Assembly: GCA_030604735.1 (NCBI GenBank)
Contig: JAUVVG010000031.1
Span: 1 to 44,959, forward strand
Reading direction: 5' to 3'
Length of the DNA: 44,959 bases
Origin: Azoarcus sp.
GTDB taxonomy: Bacteria > Pseudomonadota > Gammaproteobacteria > Burkholderiales > Rhodocyclaceae
Below, one piece after another: positions 37,157-44,959 of this stretch. The notes under the pieces are model-generated. The model saw only the letters and a program-made list of their open reading frames with translations. It was not told where the DNA came from and did no database searches. Every line of letters begins with the position of its first letter. The stretch's first letter is position 1. The position numbers and the translations under genes were made by a program.

Positions 37157-38421
37157 ATTCCGATTTCGTCATCCCCACCTTGCATGAATCCACACGCGGG
37201 CTGCAACTCGAACAGGTTTCGTTGAGCGCCATCGCCGACTGCTTCGGCTCACCGACTTATGTCTACTCCGAGGCGGCCTTGCGCCAGGCCTTTCAGGCTT
37301 ACGAGCAAGCGCTCGCGGGGCGGGAGGCCAGCATCTGCTATGCAGTGAAGGCCAATTCCAACCTAGGCGTGCTGTCGGTGTTTGCGCGTCTGGGGGCGGG
37401 CTTCGACATCGTCTCCGGCGGCGAGCTGTCACGCGTGATCGCCGCCGGCGGAGACCCCGCCAAGGTGGTGTTCTCCGGGGTGGGCAAGAGCGTCGCTGAA
37501 ATGCGCCAGGCCCTGGCCTGCGGCATTCGTTGCTTCAACGTCGAGTCCGAGGCCGAACTCGAGCGTCTCGACGCCGTGGCTGGTGAGATGCGGCTGGTTG
37601 CACCGATCGCACTGCGGGTCAATCCCGACGTCGATCCCAAAACGCACCCCTACATCTCGACAGGACTGCGCAGCAACAAGTTCGGCGTCGCCTTCGACGA
37701 GGCGATGCGCCTGTATGAATTGGCCGCAGCGTTGCCACACATCCGGATCAGCGGCATTGCCTGCCACATCGGCTCCCAGCTCCTGGATCCGGCGCCGATG
37801 GAAGAAGCGACACGCAAGATCCTCGCACTGGTCGACCGTCTCAAGGGATGGGGCATCGCGCTGGAGCACATCGATCTCGGCGGCGGCCTGGGCATCCGTT
37901 ACCGTGACGAGCAACCCCCGCCGGTTGCCGAGTACCTCGCGCCGATGCTGTCCTTGCTGAATGGGCGTAGCGAAAAGATCTGCTTCGAGCCAGGACGCTC
38001 GCTGATCGGGAACGCCGGCTTGCTGCTGACACGGGTCGAGTACCTCAAACACGGCACGGAGAAGAACTTCGCCGTGGTCGACGCCGCGATGAACGACCTT
38101 GCCCGCCCGGCGCTCTACGACGCCTATCACGAGGTGGTCGAAGTCGATCGTCGCGCGGTGCCGGCGCTGCACTACGAGGTGGTCGGTCCCATCTGTGAAA
38201 GCGGTGATTTTCTCGCCCACGACCGCAAGCTGTCGATCGAGCAGGGCGACCTGCTGGCGATCCTGTCCGCCGGCGCTTACGGCATGACGATGAGTTCCAA
38301 CTACAACACCCGTCCGCGCGCAGCCGAGGTGATGGTGGTGGGCGAGCGCATGCACCTGATCCGCGAACGGGAAAGCGTCGAATCCCTGTACGCACTCGAA
38401 TCACGACTGCCCCAGGGCTGA
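37153..38421 (+). CDS. lysA: Diaminopimelate decarboxylase
   Basis: A 422-residue PLP enzyme of alanine-racemase fold that converts meso-diaminopimelate to lysine. The PLP lysine is in ICYAVKANSNLGVLS. Other motifs are GAGFDIVSGGELSRV, NPDVDPKTHPYISTG, CHIGSQL, LDLGGGLGIRY-like HIDLGGGLGIRY, EPGRSLIGNAG, CESGDFLAHDR and GAYGMTMSSNYN. It overlaps lptM by 4 bp and is followed after 24 bp by dacB. Confidence 0.97.
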   Translation: MNSDFVIPTLHESTRGLQLEQVSLSAIADCFGSPTYVYSEAALRQAFQAYEQALAGREASICYAVKANSNLGVLSVFARLGAGFDIVSGGELSRVIAAGGDPAKVVFSGVGKSVAEMRQALACGIRCFNVESEAELERLDAVAGEMRLVAPIALRVNPDVDPKTHPYISTGLRSNKFGVAFDEAMRLYELAAALPHIRISGIACHIGSQLLDPAPMEEATRKILALVDRLKGWGIALEHIDLGGGLGIRYRDEQPPPVAEYLAPMLSLLNGRSEKICFEPGRSLIGNAGLLLTRVEYLKHGTEKNFAVVDAAMNDLARPALYDAYHEVVEVDRRAVPALHYEVVGPICESGDFLAHDRKLSIEQGDLLAILSAGAYGMTMSSNYNTRPRAAEVMVVGERMHLIRERESVESLYALESRLPQG

Positions 38422-38445
38422 CGGGCGCCTCCGGTAACCGAACCG

Positions 38446-40080
38446 ATGGAACCGCGCCCGGAAACGCCCTCCCCGCATCGGCCAACGCAATTTGCCGCCC
38501 CATCGGCAGCACGTCAAGCTTTCGGGTATCCCATCTCGAAATCCCCCGACACGCTTATCCGTGGCGGCCGGAAACACCCGGCGGGCCGCACCGGGCCGAC
38601 CGCGGCAAGCCCTCGAGGGCATGGAATCAAAGGGAGGCTCAGGGCGATAGCGAGTGCTTGCTGGATTGCCGCAGCGGTCACGCTTGGCACTGCGGAGGCA
38701 CGCGCGAACCCCCTGCCGCAACCGATCGAGCAGGCGCTCTCGCGTAGCGGCATCGGCCTGGGCAATGTCGCGATCTGGGTTCAGCCAGTCGATGCGGCGG
38801 CACCTACCCTTGTCCACAACGCCGACAAACCTATGAACCCGGCTTCGGTGATGAAGCTGGTCACCGCATTCGCCGCCTTCGGCATCCTCGGCCCAGCCCA
38901 CACCTGGACCACCCGGGTAATGACCAACGGCACGCTGCGCGAGGGTGTGCTGGACGGCGATCTCTACATCGTCGGTGGCGCCGACCCGGTGTTGAGTTAC
39001 GAACGGGTGTGGAAACTGCTGCGCCAGCTCAGGGCCATCGGCATCACCGTCGTGCGCGGTGACCTGATTCTTGATGGCAGCGCCCTGGCGCTACCGGACC
39101 ACGACCCTTCCGCCTTCGACGGGCGGGGTTTGCGCCCTTACAACAGCGGACCGCACGGCTTGCTGCTGCACTTCAACACCTTGTTATTGAACCTGCAGCC
39201 TGCTCGAACGGCCGGCGCGCCGGTCGGCGTGGTCAGCAGCCCACCGATCGCCGGGCTGCGCATAGACAACCGTATCGTCACCGAAACCGGTGCCTGCGGG
39301 GTCTGGCACCGCAATCTGGACGCCCGACTCGAGGCCACCCCGGCCGGAACGTCGCTGATCCTGCTCGGCGGTCTGCCAGCCAGCTGCGGCGAGCGGACCT
39401 GGAGTGCAGCACCACTGCCGCCGCAGGCCTTCGCGACTGCTGTGGTCGCGGCGCTGTGGGAAGAAGTCGGGGGTCAGCTCACCGGGTCGGTACGCAGCGG
39501 CATCGCACCGGCCGGCGCCGAGGCGATCACCAGCGACGCTTCGCCTGCGCTGGCCGAGGTCGTGCGGGAAATGAACAAGTGGTCGAGCAACGTGATCGCC
39601 CGCCAACTGCTCGCCAGCATCGGTCGGCGCAGCCCTGCCTCGCCCCACATGGTCGCGGCCGGCGCCAACCTGACCCTGGCGCATCTGCAACAGGCGGGCA
39701 TCGACACCCACGGCCTGGTCATCGAGAACGGGGCCGGCCTGTCCAGAATCGAGCGCATCCGGGCCGACAGTCTGGGCGCGATGCTGCTCGCGGCGTGGCA
39801 ACGTCCGTTCATGCCCGAGTTCATCGCGGCGCTACCGCTGGCCGGCATAGACGGTACCGCCCATCGCCGCCTGTCTGGGAGCCCGGCCCGCGGCCAGGCC
39901 CATATCAAGACCGGCACCATCAATCAGGTCCGCGCCATCGGCGGCTATGTGCTCGACCGCAATGGCCGCCGTCATGCGGTGGTGATGATGGTCAATGACG
40001 CGCGCGCTCACGAGAGCCAGACGGCGCAGGATGCCCTCCTGGAATGGGTCTGGAGCGGCGCCACCGGCAACGGGCGCTGA
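38446..40080 (+). CDS. dacB: D-alanyl-D-alanine carboxypeptidase/endopeptidase PBP4
   Basis: A class C low-molecular-weight PBP. Catalytic motifs are SxxK in NPASVMKLVTAF, SxN in NKWSSNVIARQLL and KTG in AHIKTGTINQVRA. The domain insertion between SxxK and SxN is of normal size for DacB. The frame begins with ATG 38446 without a ribosome site, giving a 60-residue Pro/Arg-rich leader before a signal-like segment (RAIASACWIAAAVTLGTAEA). There is no ATG, GTG or TTG between the two, so the true start is uncertain. PBP4 trims and cleaves peptidoglycan cross-links in the periplasm. Confidence 0.9.
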   Translation: MEPRPETPSPHRPTQFAAPSAARQAFGYPISKSPDTLIRGGRKHPAGRTGPTAASPRGHGIKGRLRAIASACWIAAAVTLGTAEARANPLPQPIEQALSRSGIGLGNVAIWVQPVDAAAPTLVHNADKPMNPASVMKLVTAFAAFGILGPAHTWTTRVMTNGTLREGVLDGDLYIVGGADPVLSYERVWKLLRQLRAIGITVVRGDLILDGSALALPDHDPSAFDGRGLRPYNSGPHGLLLHFNTLLLNLQPARTAGAPVGVVSSPPIAGLRIDNRIVTETGACGVWHRNLDARLEATPAGTSLILLGGLPASCGERTWSAAPLPPQAFATAVVAALWEEVGGQLTGSVRSGIAPAGAEAITSDASPALAEVVREMNKWSSNVIARQLLASIGRRSPASPHMVAAGANLTLAHLQQAGIDTHGLVIENGAGLSRIERIRADSLGAMLLAAWQRPFMPEFIAALPLAGIDGTAHRRLSGSPARGQAHIKTGTINQVRAIGGYVLDRNGRRHAVVMMVNDARAHESQTAQDALLEWVWSGATGNGR

Positions 40081-40232
40081 TGGCCCCTGGATGCGTCCCG
40101 CGTTCCGGCGGCGTCGATGTTCCCCGCTCAGCCACTGAGCCGACCGCCGCTTACGGCTTACCGTTTGCGGTGCGCCAATTTCGGCTCGGCTTGCCACTTG
40201 CCCGCTTGTGACGTCTGAGCCGTGCTTACCAC

Positions 40233-40673
40233 TTACGGCAAGGGCATCGTGCGCCCATTCAACAGCGCCCACCATCCCCGCACGATGCGATAGACCACCC
40301 AGATGGTCGCGCCGACCAGCAGAATGAAACCGGGAATCGCCCCGATAATGCTGAAAATGGCCATCACCCCGACCAGGAACCACAGGGCAGCGTACCAGAA
40401 CGTACGAATCTGCCAGGTGAAATGGCTCTCCAGCCAGGTTCCCCGGACCGCGCTACGCTTCACGTAATTGATGATGACCGCGATGATCGACGGGATGCTG
40501 GCCAGAAAGCTGATCAGGATGGCGACCGAACCCATCACACCGGATACCACCGCGAACGCATGCAGCGCATAGACCACATGCGTGATCATCAACAGGCTCT
40601 GGACCGAGTCCGTCTTGTCGTCACCCGGTCCTCGCACCACGGTCTGCCCAGGTCGTACCTGTTCGTCCCTCAT
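40233..40673 (-). CDS. DUF4870-like membrane protein
   Basis: A 146-residue protein started at [13 protein letters not shown] (40673), overlapping the ubiD stop by 4 bp. After a polar N-terminus it has about three or four hydrophobic helices ([71 protein letters not shown]) with [19 protein letters not shown] between helices, as in DUF4870 proteins. The function is not known. Coupling to ubiD suggests co-transcription. It is convergent with dacB. Confidence 0.8.
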   Translation of the reverse strand: MRDEQVRPGQTVVRGPGDDKTDSVQSLLMITHVVYALHAFAVVSGVMGSVAILISFLASIPSIIAVIINYVKRSAVRGTWLESHFTWQIRTFWYAALWFLVGVMAIFSIIGAIPGFILLVGATIWVVYRIVRGWWALLNGRTMPLP

Positions 40674-42163
40674 AAGCCCAGTTCTCCCCATAGCGCATCG
40701 ATGCGCTGCTTGACTGAATCCTCCATCACGATCGGACGCCCCCATTCGCGGGCGGTCTCACCGGGCCACTTATTGGTCGCATCCAGCCCCATCTTGCTGC
40801 CCAGACCAGCGACCGGGCTGGCGAAGTCGAGATAGTCGATCGGCGTGTTATCGACCAGCACGGTATCGCGGGTCGCGTCTATCCGCGTGGTCATCGCCCA
40901 GATCACCTCCTTCCAGTCGCGGATATTCACATCGTCATCGACCACGATGATGAACTTGGTGTACATGAACTGACGCAGAAAGCTCCAGATGCCGAACATC
41001 ACTCGCTTGGCGTGACCGGGATACTGCTTGCGGATGCTGACCACGGCCAGCCGGTAGGAACAGCCCTCCGGCGGCAGGTAGAAATCGACGATCTCGGCAA
41101 ACTGCTTCTGAAGCAACGGCACGAACACCTCGTTCAGTGCCACACCCAGCATGGCCGGTTCATCCGGCGGCTTGCCGGTGTAGGTGGAGTGATAGATCGG
41201 ATTACGCCGCATCGTGACGCGTTCGATCGTGAACACCGGAAAGTCGGAGACTTCGTTGTAGTAGCCGGTATGGTCGCCATACGGCCCCTCGGGGGCGATG
41301 TCGCCGGGCTGGATCACTCCTTCCAGTACGATCTCGCTGGAGGCCGGCACCTGCAGGTCCGAGCCCATGCACTTGACCAGTTCGGTCTTGGCCCCGCGCA
41401 ACAGTCCGGCGAACTGGTACTCGGACAGCGAATCCGGCACCGGTGTCACCGCCCCCAGAATCGTCGCGGGGTCGCAGCCCAGCACGACCGCGATCGGGAA
41501 GGGCTCGCCCGGGTGCGCCTGCTGGTGATCCCGAAAGTCGAGCGCCCCGCCTCGGTGGGCCAACCAGCGCATGATCACCCGGTTCGGGCCGAGCACCTGC
41601 TGACGATAAATGCCCAGGTTCTGACGCTTCTTGCCCGGGCCGCGGGTCACCACCAGTCCCCAGGTGATCAGCGGCGCGGCATCGCCCGGCCAGCAATGCT
41701 GGATGGGCAATCGGCCCAGATCGACCGCTTCGCCCTCCCACACCACTTCCTGGCAGGGCGCCGAACGCTGCACCGACGGGGCCATGTTGAGCACCTGCTT
41801 GAACACGGGCAGCTTGTCCCAGGCGTCCTTCAAGCCCTTGGGCGGCTCCGGCTCCTTCAGAAAGGCCAGCAACTTGCCGACTTCGCGCAGCGGGGTCTGC
41901 CAGTCGCGCGCCGGACCCGGGTCTTCGCCCATCCCGAGCGCGACCCGCTCCGGGGTGCCGAACAGGTTGACCAGCACCGGGATGGCCTGCGGCGTACCCC
42001 GGGTCACCGGATTCTCGAACAACAAGGCCGGCCCACCGGCGCGCAGCACGCGGTCGGCGATCTCGGTCATCTCCAGGTGGGTGTCGACCGGCACCGTGAT
42101 GCGCTTCAGCTCGCCACGCTGCTCGAGCTGCGCGATGAAGTCGCGCAAGTCCTTGTATCTCAT
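40670..42163 (-). CDS. ubiD: 4-hydroxy-3-polyprenylbenzoate decarboxylase
   Basis: A 497-residue prenylated-FMN-dependent decarboxylase of ubiquinone synthesis. The N-terminus [22 protein letters not shown] is classic. Further motifs are [62 protein letters not shown], the C-terminal [18 protein letters not shown] and [15 protein letters not shown]. It requires prFMN from UbiX, which is not in the window. A 204-bp gap with no visible gene separates it from pyrF. Confidence 0.96.
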   Translation of the reverse strand: MRYKDLRDFIAQLEQRGELKRITVPVDTHLEMTEIADRVLRAGGPALLFENPVTRGTPQAIPVLVNLFGTPERVALGMGEDPGPARDWQTPLREVGKLLAFLKEPEPPKGLKDAWDKLPVFKQVLNMAPSVQRSAPCQEVVWEGEAVDLGRLPIQHCWPGDAAPLITWGLVVTRGPGKKRQNLGIYRQQVLGPNRVIMRWLAHRGGALDFRDHQQAHPGEPFPIAVVLGCDPATILGAVTPVPDSLSEYQFAGLLRGAKTELVKCMGSDLQVPASSEIVLEGVIQPGDIAPEGPYGDHTGYYNEVSDFPVFTIERVTMRRNPIYHSTYTGKPPDEPAMLGVALNEVFVPLLQKQFAEIVDFYLPPEGCSYRLAVVSIRKQYPGHAKRVMFGIWSFLRQFMYTKFIIVVDDDVNIRDWKEVIWAMTTRIDATRDTVLVDNTPIDYLDFASPVAGLGSKMGLDATNKWPGETAREWGRPIVMEDSVKQRIDALWGELGL

Positions 42164-42367
42164 TGTCTATCCAAAGTGTTCATGTCAGGGCCCACGCGCT
42201 GCGCCACACCGCCGCCAGAGCCGTCCTGCACCAGTCAGTCCCACCTCGACGCGGGAGCGCCGACGGCAAGCGCACGGCTGGAACCACGGGATGACGACCG
42301 GCCGCCACTTCAGCCGCCCGCTCAAGGTGGGCGCGCGGCCTGGCCTCGGCGACTGGGCTGGTCGAGC

Positions 42368-43183
42368 TCAACGATACCGGTTGATCTCATCCCGGGTCGA
42401 AAGTGCCACCGCCCGCGCCTTGTCCGCAAAATCCTCGCCATGACCGGCGTAAAGGATCGCGCGAGACGAGTTGATCATCAGGCCGGTACCATCCGGGGTG
42501 CGACCCGCGGTGACCGTGGCCTCGACATCGCCGCCCTGCGCGCCGATTCCCGGCACCAGTAGCGGCATGTCGCCGACCAGTTCGCGTACCCGGCCGATCT
42601 CGTCGGGAAAGGTCGCACCGACCACCAGCGCGCAGTTGGCGCTGACGTTCCACTCATCCGCGACCATACGCGCGACCCGCTCGAACAGGCGTTCGCCATC
42701 GCCGACATCGAGAAACTGCAGATCGCTGCCACCCGGGTTCGAGGTGCGGCACAACAGGATCACCCCCTTGTCCGGTCGCGACAAGTAGGGCTCGATCGAG
42801 TCCCGCCCCATGTAGGGGTTGACCGTGATCGCATCGGCCTTGAAACGCTCGAAGGCCTCGACCGCATACTGCTCGGCCGTGCTGCCGATATCGCCGCGTT
42901 TGGCGTCGAGGATGACCGGCGTACCGGGATGGGCGGCATGGATGTGCTCGATCAGTGCCTCGAGCTGGTCCTCGGCGCGATGCGCCGCAAAATAGGCGAT
43001 CTGCGGTTTGAAGCAGCACACCAGATCCGCGGTCGCATCGACAATGGCGCGGCAGAACGTGAAGATCGCATCCGAGCGGCCGTGAAGGTGATCGGGGAAA
43101 CGGGTCGGATCGGGATCCAGCCCGACACACAGCAGGCTCTCTCTGGCCTGCCATGCGGTTTGGAGGTCGCGCATGAAGTGCAT
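42368..43183 (-). CDS. pyrF: Orotidine 5'-phosphate decarboxylase (type 2 subfamily)
   Basis: A 271-residue TIM-barrel enzyme converting OMP to [16 protein letters not shown] opens the barrel, [11 protein letters not shown] follows, and the catalytic Lys/Asp set is in [45 protein letters not shown] and [12 protein letters not shown] complete the family pattern. The length and the GST motif mark the longer subfamily 2 found in many beta-proteobacteria and actinobacteria. The start at 43183 ([11 protein letters not shown]) has a second ATG three codons on. It appears monocistronic. Confidence 0.96.
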   Translation of the reverse strand: MHFMRDLQTAWQARESLLCVGLDPDPTRFPDHLHGRSDAIFTFCRAIVDATADLVCCFKPQIAYFAAHRAEDQLEALIEHIHAAHPGTPVILDAKRGDIGSTAEQYAVEAFERFKADAITVNPYMGRDSIEPYLSRPDKGVILLCRTSNPGGSDLQFLDVGDGERLFERVARMVADEWNVSANCALVVGATFPDEIGRVRELVGDMPLLVPGIGAQGGDVEATVTAGRTPDGTGLMINSSRAILYAGHGEDFADKARAVALSTRDEINRYR

Positions 43184-43382
43184 CTGGAATTCCGGTTATC
43201 GGACTGCTCAGCCCGGTATGATAGCCGGATGACCAGAGGCTAGAAAGCAAAGCGGTATCGAAAGAACGCGCGAGCCAAGCGCTCGACAGAGCTTGGGGTG
43301 GTGGCGACGAGCCCGATGTCTCGACCCGCCACCGCTGTCGCAAGGCCTCAGCGACCCTGCCCCCGATCACGGCCCGGTGTGC

Positions 43383-43637
43383 TCAGGAGCCGATACCCAG
43401 AATGGCCATTGCCTTGGCCAGCGTATCCACCGACTCCTGATGCTTGCCTGCCTTGTGGAGCTCCTCCCCCTCTGCGCGCAGCGCAGTCACTTCGGACATC
43501 TGCTCGCTGCTGAGCTGCGGATTCTGCGCAAGCGCTTCATCGATCTTTTTCATGTCGGCCGGACAGTGGAAGGCGAAGGCAACGGAAGACACGCCCATGG
43601 CGAGCAGGCCCGCCAGCAAACGGTTACGAATTCTCAT
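43383..43637 (-). CDS. Small secreted protein of unknown function
   Basis: An 84-residue protein started at MRIRNRLLAGLLAMGV (43637) behind AGGAGA. It has a signal peptide (cleavage after VAFA, residue 22) and a short mature helical part: FHCPADMKKIDEALAQNPQL, MSEVTALRAEGEELHKAGKHQESVDTLAKAM. The pattern of a Cys near the mature N-terminus followed by a TPR-like helical hairpin is seen in many small periplasmic proteins of betaproteobacteria. I cannot name a function. It lies between ubiA and pyrF on the same strand, with gaps of 285 and 199 bp. Confidence 0.78.
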   Translation of the reverse strand: MRIRNRLLAGLLAMGVSSVAFAFHCPADMKKIDEALAQNPQLSSEQMSEVTALRAEGEELHKAGKHQESVDTLAKAMAILGIGS

Positions 43638-43922
43638 GAGTCTCTCCTTGGGAAACTGCGGGCACATACCCGCCTGCTATTGACCGCGATCGCCGACGGA
43701 CGTTGCACCCGTGCGAAAATTCACGCTCCCTCCCAATTCGGGTCGACAACGCCCGACCGCCCCGGCATGACACCGACGCTTCCCCTGCCTCCCCTACCGC
43801 GACCACCAGTCATGCGCCCGTCACGTCTCGTTTCGGCACAAGGGGCTCGGGCAAGCGCTCGCTGGGGGGTGGGCCTGGCCCGCATGCCCTCGATCACGCG
43901 TCGATGCAGGCTTGCGCTGGAT

Positions 43923-44810
43923 TCAGCCTCCGCCCGACACCGCCCGGTCCAGCACCAGACCGATGAAAACGGCTGCACCCAGCCAGTTGTTGTGCATGAA
44001 GGCCTTGAAACAGCGCGGCCGATCGCGCTCCCGGATCAGCCGGTAGTGATAGCCCGCGATGCCCGCAGCCACCAGCAGGCCGGCGAAATACAGCGGCCCG
44101 AGCGCGGCCATCCGGCCTGCCAGCGCAAGCAGCACCAGCGTCGACGCATAGCAGAACATCACCGCCGCCACGTCGAAACGCCCGAAGGTGATCGCCGCGC
44201 TCTTGATACCGATCTTGAGATCGTCCGGCCGGTCCACCATCGCGTACTCGGTATCGTAGGCGATCGCCCAGAACACGTTGGCGATCAGCATCACCCATGC
44301 CAGCACCGGCACCTCGCCGTGAATCGCGGCAAAGGCCATCGGAATGCCGAAACCGAACGCGATGCCGAGGTAAGCCTGGGGAATCGCAAGGAAACGCTTG
44401 GTGAAAGGATAGGTCCCGGCCAGGAACAGGGCCGGCACCGAAAGCCACAGCACCAGCGCATCGAGCGGCAACACCAGCAGGAAAGCCAGTAACGACAACC
44501 CGGCCGCCAGCAGCAAGGCCTCGCGAACGCTGACCCGTCCGGTCGCCAGCGGGCGGGTGCGGGTGCGCTCGACATGACCATCGAAATTACGATCGGCGAA
44601 ATCGTTGATCACGCACCCGGCCGAGCGCATCAGGATGGTCCCCATCACGAACACGAACAGGATGTATCCGGGCGGCACGCCGTCGGCGGCGATCCACAGC
44701 CCCCACAGGGTCGGCCAGGCCAGCAACAGAATGCCGATCGGGCGATGGAGCCGCATCAGCTGCAGATACACCGACCAGCGTTCGGACCAGGAGAATGACG
44801 TCGTACTCAT
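43923..44810 (-). CDS. ubiA: 4-hydroxybenzoate octaprenyltransferase
   Basis: A 295-residue membrane prenyltransferase started at MSTTSFSWSERW (44810). Eight or nine hydrophobic helices are visible. The two Asp-rich motifs for Mg-prenyl-diphosphate are in CVINDFADRNFDGHVERT and AYDTEYAMVDRPDDLKIG. It joins the polyprenyl tail to 4-hydroxybenzoate in ubiquinone synthesis. Its ATG overlaps the ubiC stop (ATGA), so chorismate lyase and prenyltransferase are translated together. Confidence 0.97.
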   Translation of the reverse strand: MSTTSFSWSERWSVYLQLMRLHRPIGILLLAWPTLWGLWIAADGVPPGYILFVFVMGTILMRSAGCVINDFADRNFDGHVERTRTRPLATGRVSVREALLLAAGLSLLAFLLVLPLDALVLWLSVPALFLAGTYPFTKRFLAIPQAYLGIAFGFGIPMAFAAIHGEVPVLAWVMLIANVFWAIAYDTEYAMVDRPDDLKIGIKSAAITFGRFDVAAVMFCYASTLVLLALAGRMAALGPLYFAGLLVAAGIAGYHYRLIRERDRPRCFKAFMHNNWLGAAVFIGLVLDRAVSGGG

Positions 44811-44959
44811 GCACTCAACTCCAGAATCGCGGGCAGAAAGACCTCGGTGACCATCAGGTCGCGCCCTACGCGGCGAAAGCACGATCGCCGTGCCCACAAC
44901 CGGGGAGGGGCTTCGCGCTCGAGAGATCTGGCGCTCACGCCGAAACCCGCCCTGCCGCA
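44807..44959 (-). CDS. ubiC: Chorismate lyase, C-terminal part (cut by window)
   Basis: The last 50 codons of a minus-strand gene enter from the right edge and end with TGA at 44809-44807. The peptide includes LWARRSCFRRVGRDLMVTEV and ends FLPAILELSA, which matches the C-terminus of UbiC-type chorismate lyases (the WARRS...LLVTEVFLP pattern). The 4-bp overlap with ubiA supports this, as ubiC-ubiA is a known pair. UbiC releases 4-hydroxybenzoate and pyruvate from chorismate, feeding UbiA. Confidence 0.85.
   Translation of the reverse strand, partial: CGRAGFGVSARSLEREAPPRLWARRSCFRRVGRDLMVTEVFLPAILELSA

Noticed and set aside
43638-43922. Possible small gene between ubiA and the small secreted protein.
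   Set aside because: Only low-complexity Pro/Arg/Ser-rich frames on both strands; nothing supports coding.

Overview
The window looks like a betaproteobacterial chromosome, most likely Rhodocyclales (Thauera/Azoarcus-like). This rests on the high G+C and the gene order: pilMNOPQ-aroK-aroB-dgt followed by gltB-gltD, a divergent mrcA, then cyaY / lptM-lysA. Recognition is from protein motifs and remembered synteny only; no database search was possible.

Layout. (1) 1-4036: a truncated PtrR-like LysR regulator, then a second LysR gene divergent from doxX, a DODA-type (YgiD-like) dioxygenase and a YpfH-like esterase. (2) 4037-13017: an accessory stretch. It holds a parDE module with a frameshifted toxin, an orphan TPR-secretin with a BON-domain lipoprotein, an unrecognised secreted protein ending at a strong terminator, a truncated IS3-family element, a higBA-like module whose toxin seems to lack a proper start, an integrase broken by an amber codon, an intact vapBC module, and sequence with few genes carrying dispersed repeats. 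It ends 21 bp downstream of glmS, where Tn7-like transposon end sequences (TnsB-type repeats and a TGTTG terminus) sit at the classical attTn7 position. (3) 13018-19044: glmU-glmS (UDP-GlcNAc synthesis) on the minus strand, divergent from a MaoC-phosphotransacetylase fusion plus acetate kinase. (4) 19096-26070: a TauE/SafE permease, then glutamate synthase gltB-gltD behind a terminator and a possible sigma-54 promoter. (5) 26344-34048: a tightly overlapping minus-strand operon pilM-N-O-P-Q-aroK-aroB-dgt. (6) 34218-40080: mrcA (PBP1a), cyaY on the opposite strand, lptM-lysA, and dacB (PBP4). (7) 40233-44959: minus-strand ubiC (partial)-ubiA, a small secreted protein, pyrF, ubiD and a DUF4870-like membrane protein.

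Regions 1 and 3-7 are ordinary housekeeping chromosome: cell-wall precursor and peptidoglycan synthesis, type IV pilus assembly, nitrogen assimilation, shikimate, lysine, ubiquinone and pyrimidine synthesis. The novel signal is in region 2. Several mobile or addiction genes there are decayed, and three copies of a Tn7-like end motif (two facing each other about 0.5 kb apart, a third about 1.5 kb away) suggest repeated occupation of attTn7 and possibly a small non-autonomous Tn7-like element. No tRNA, rRNA or CRISPR array was seen.
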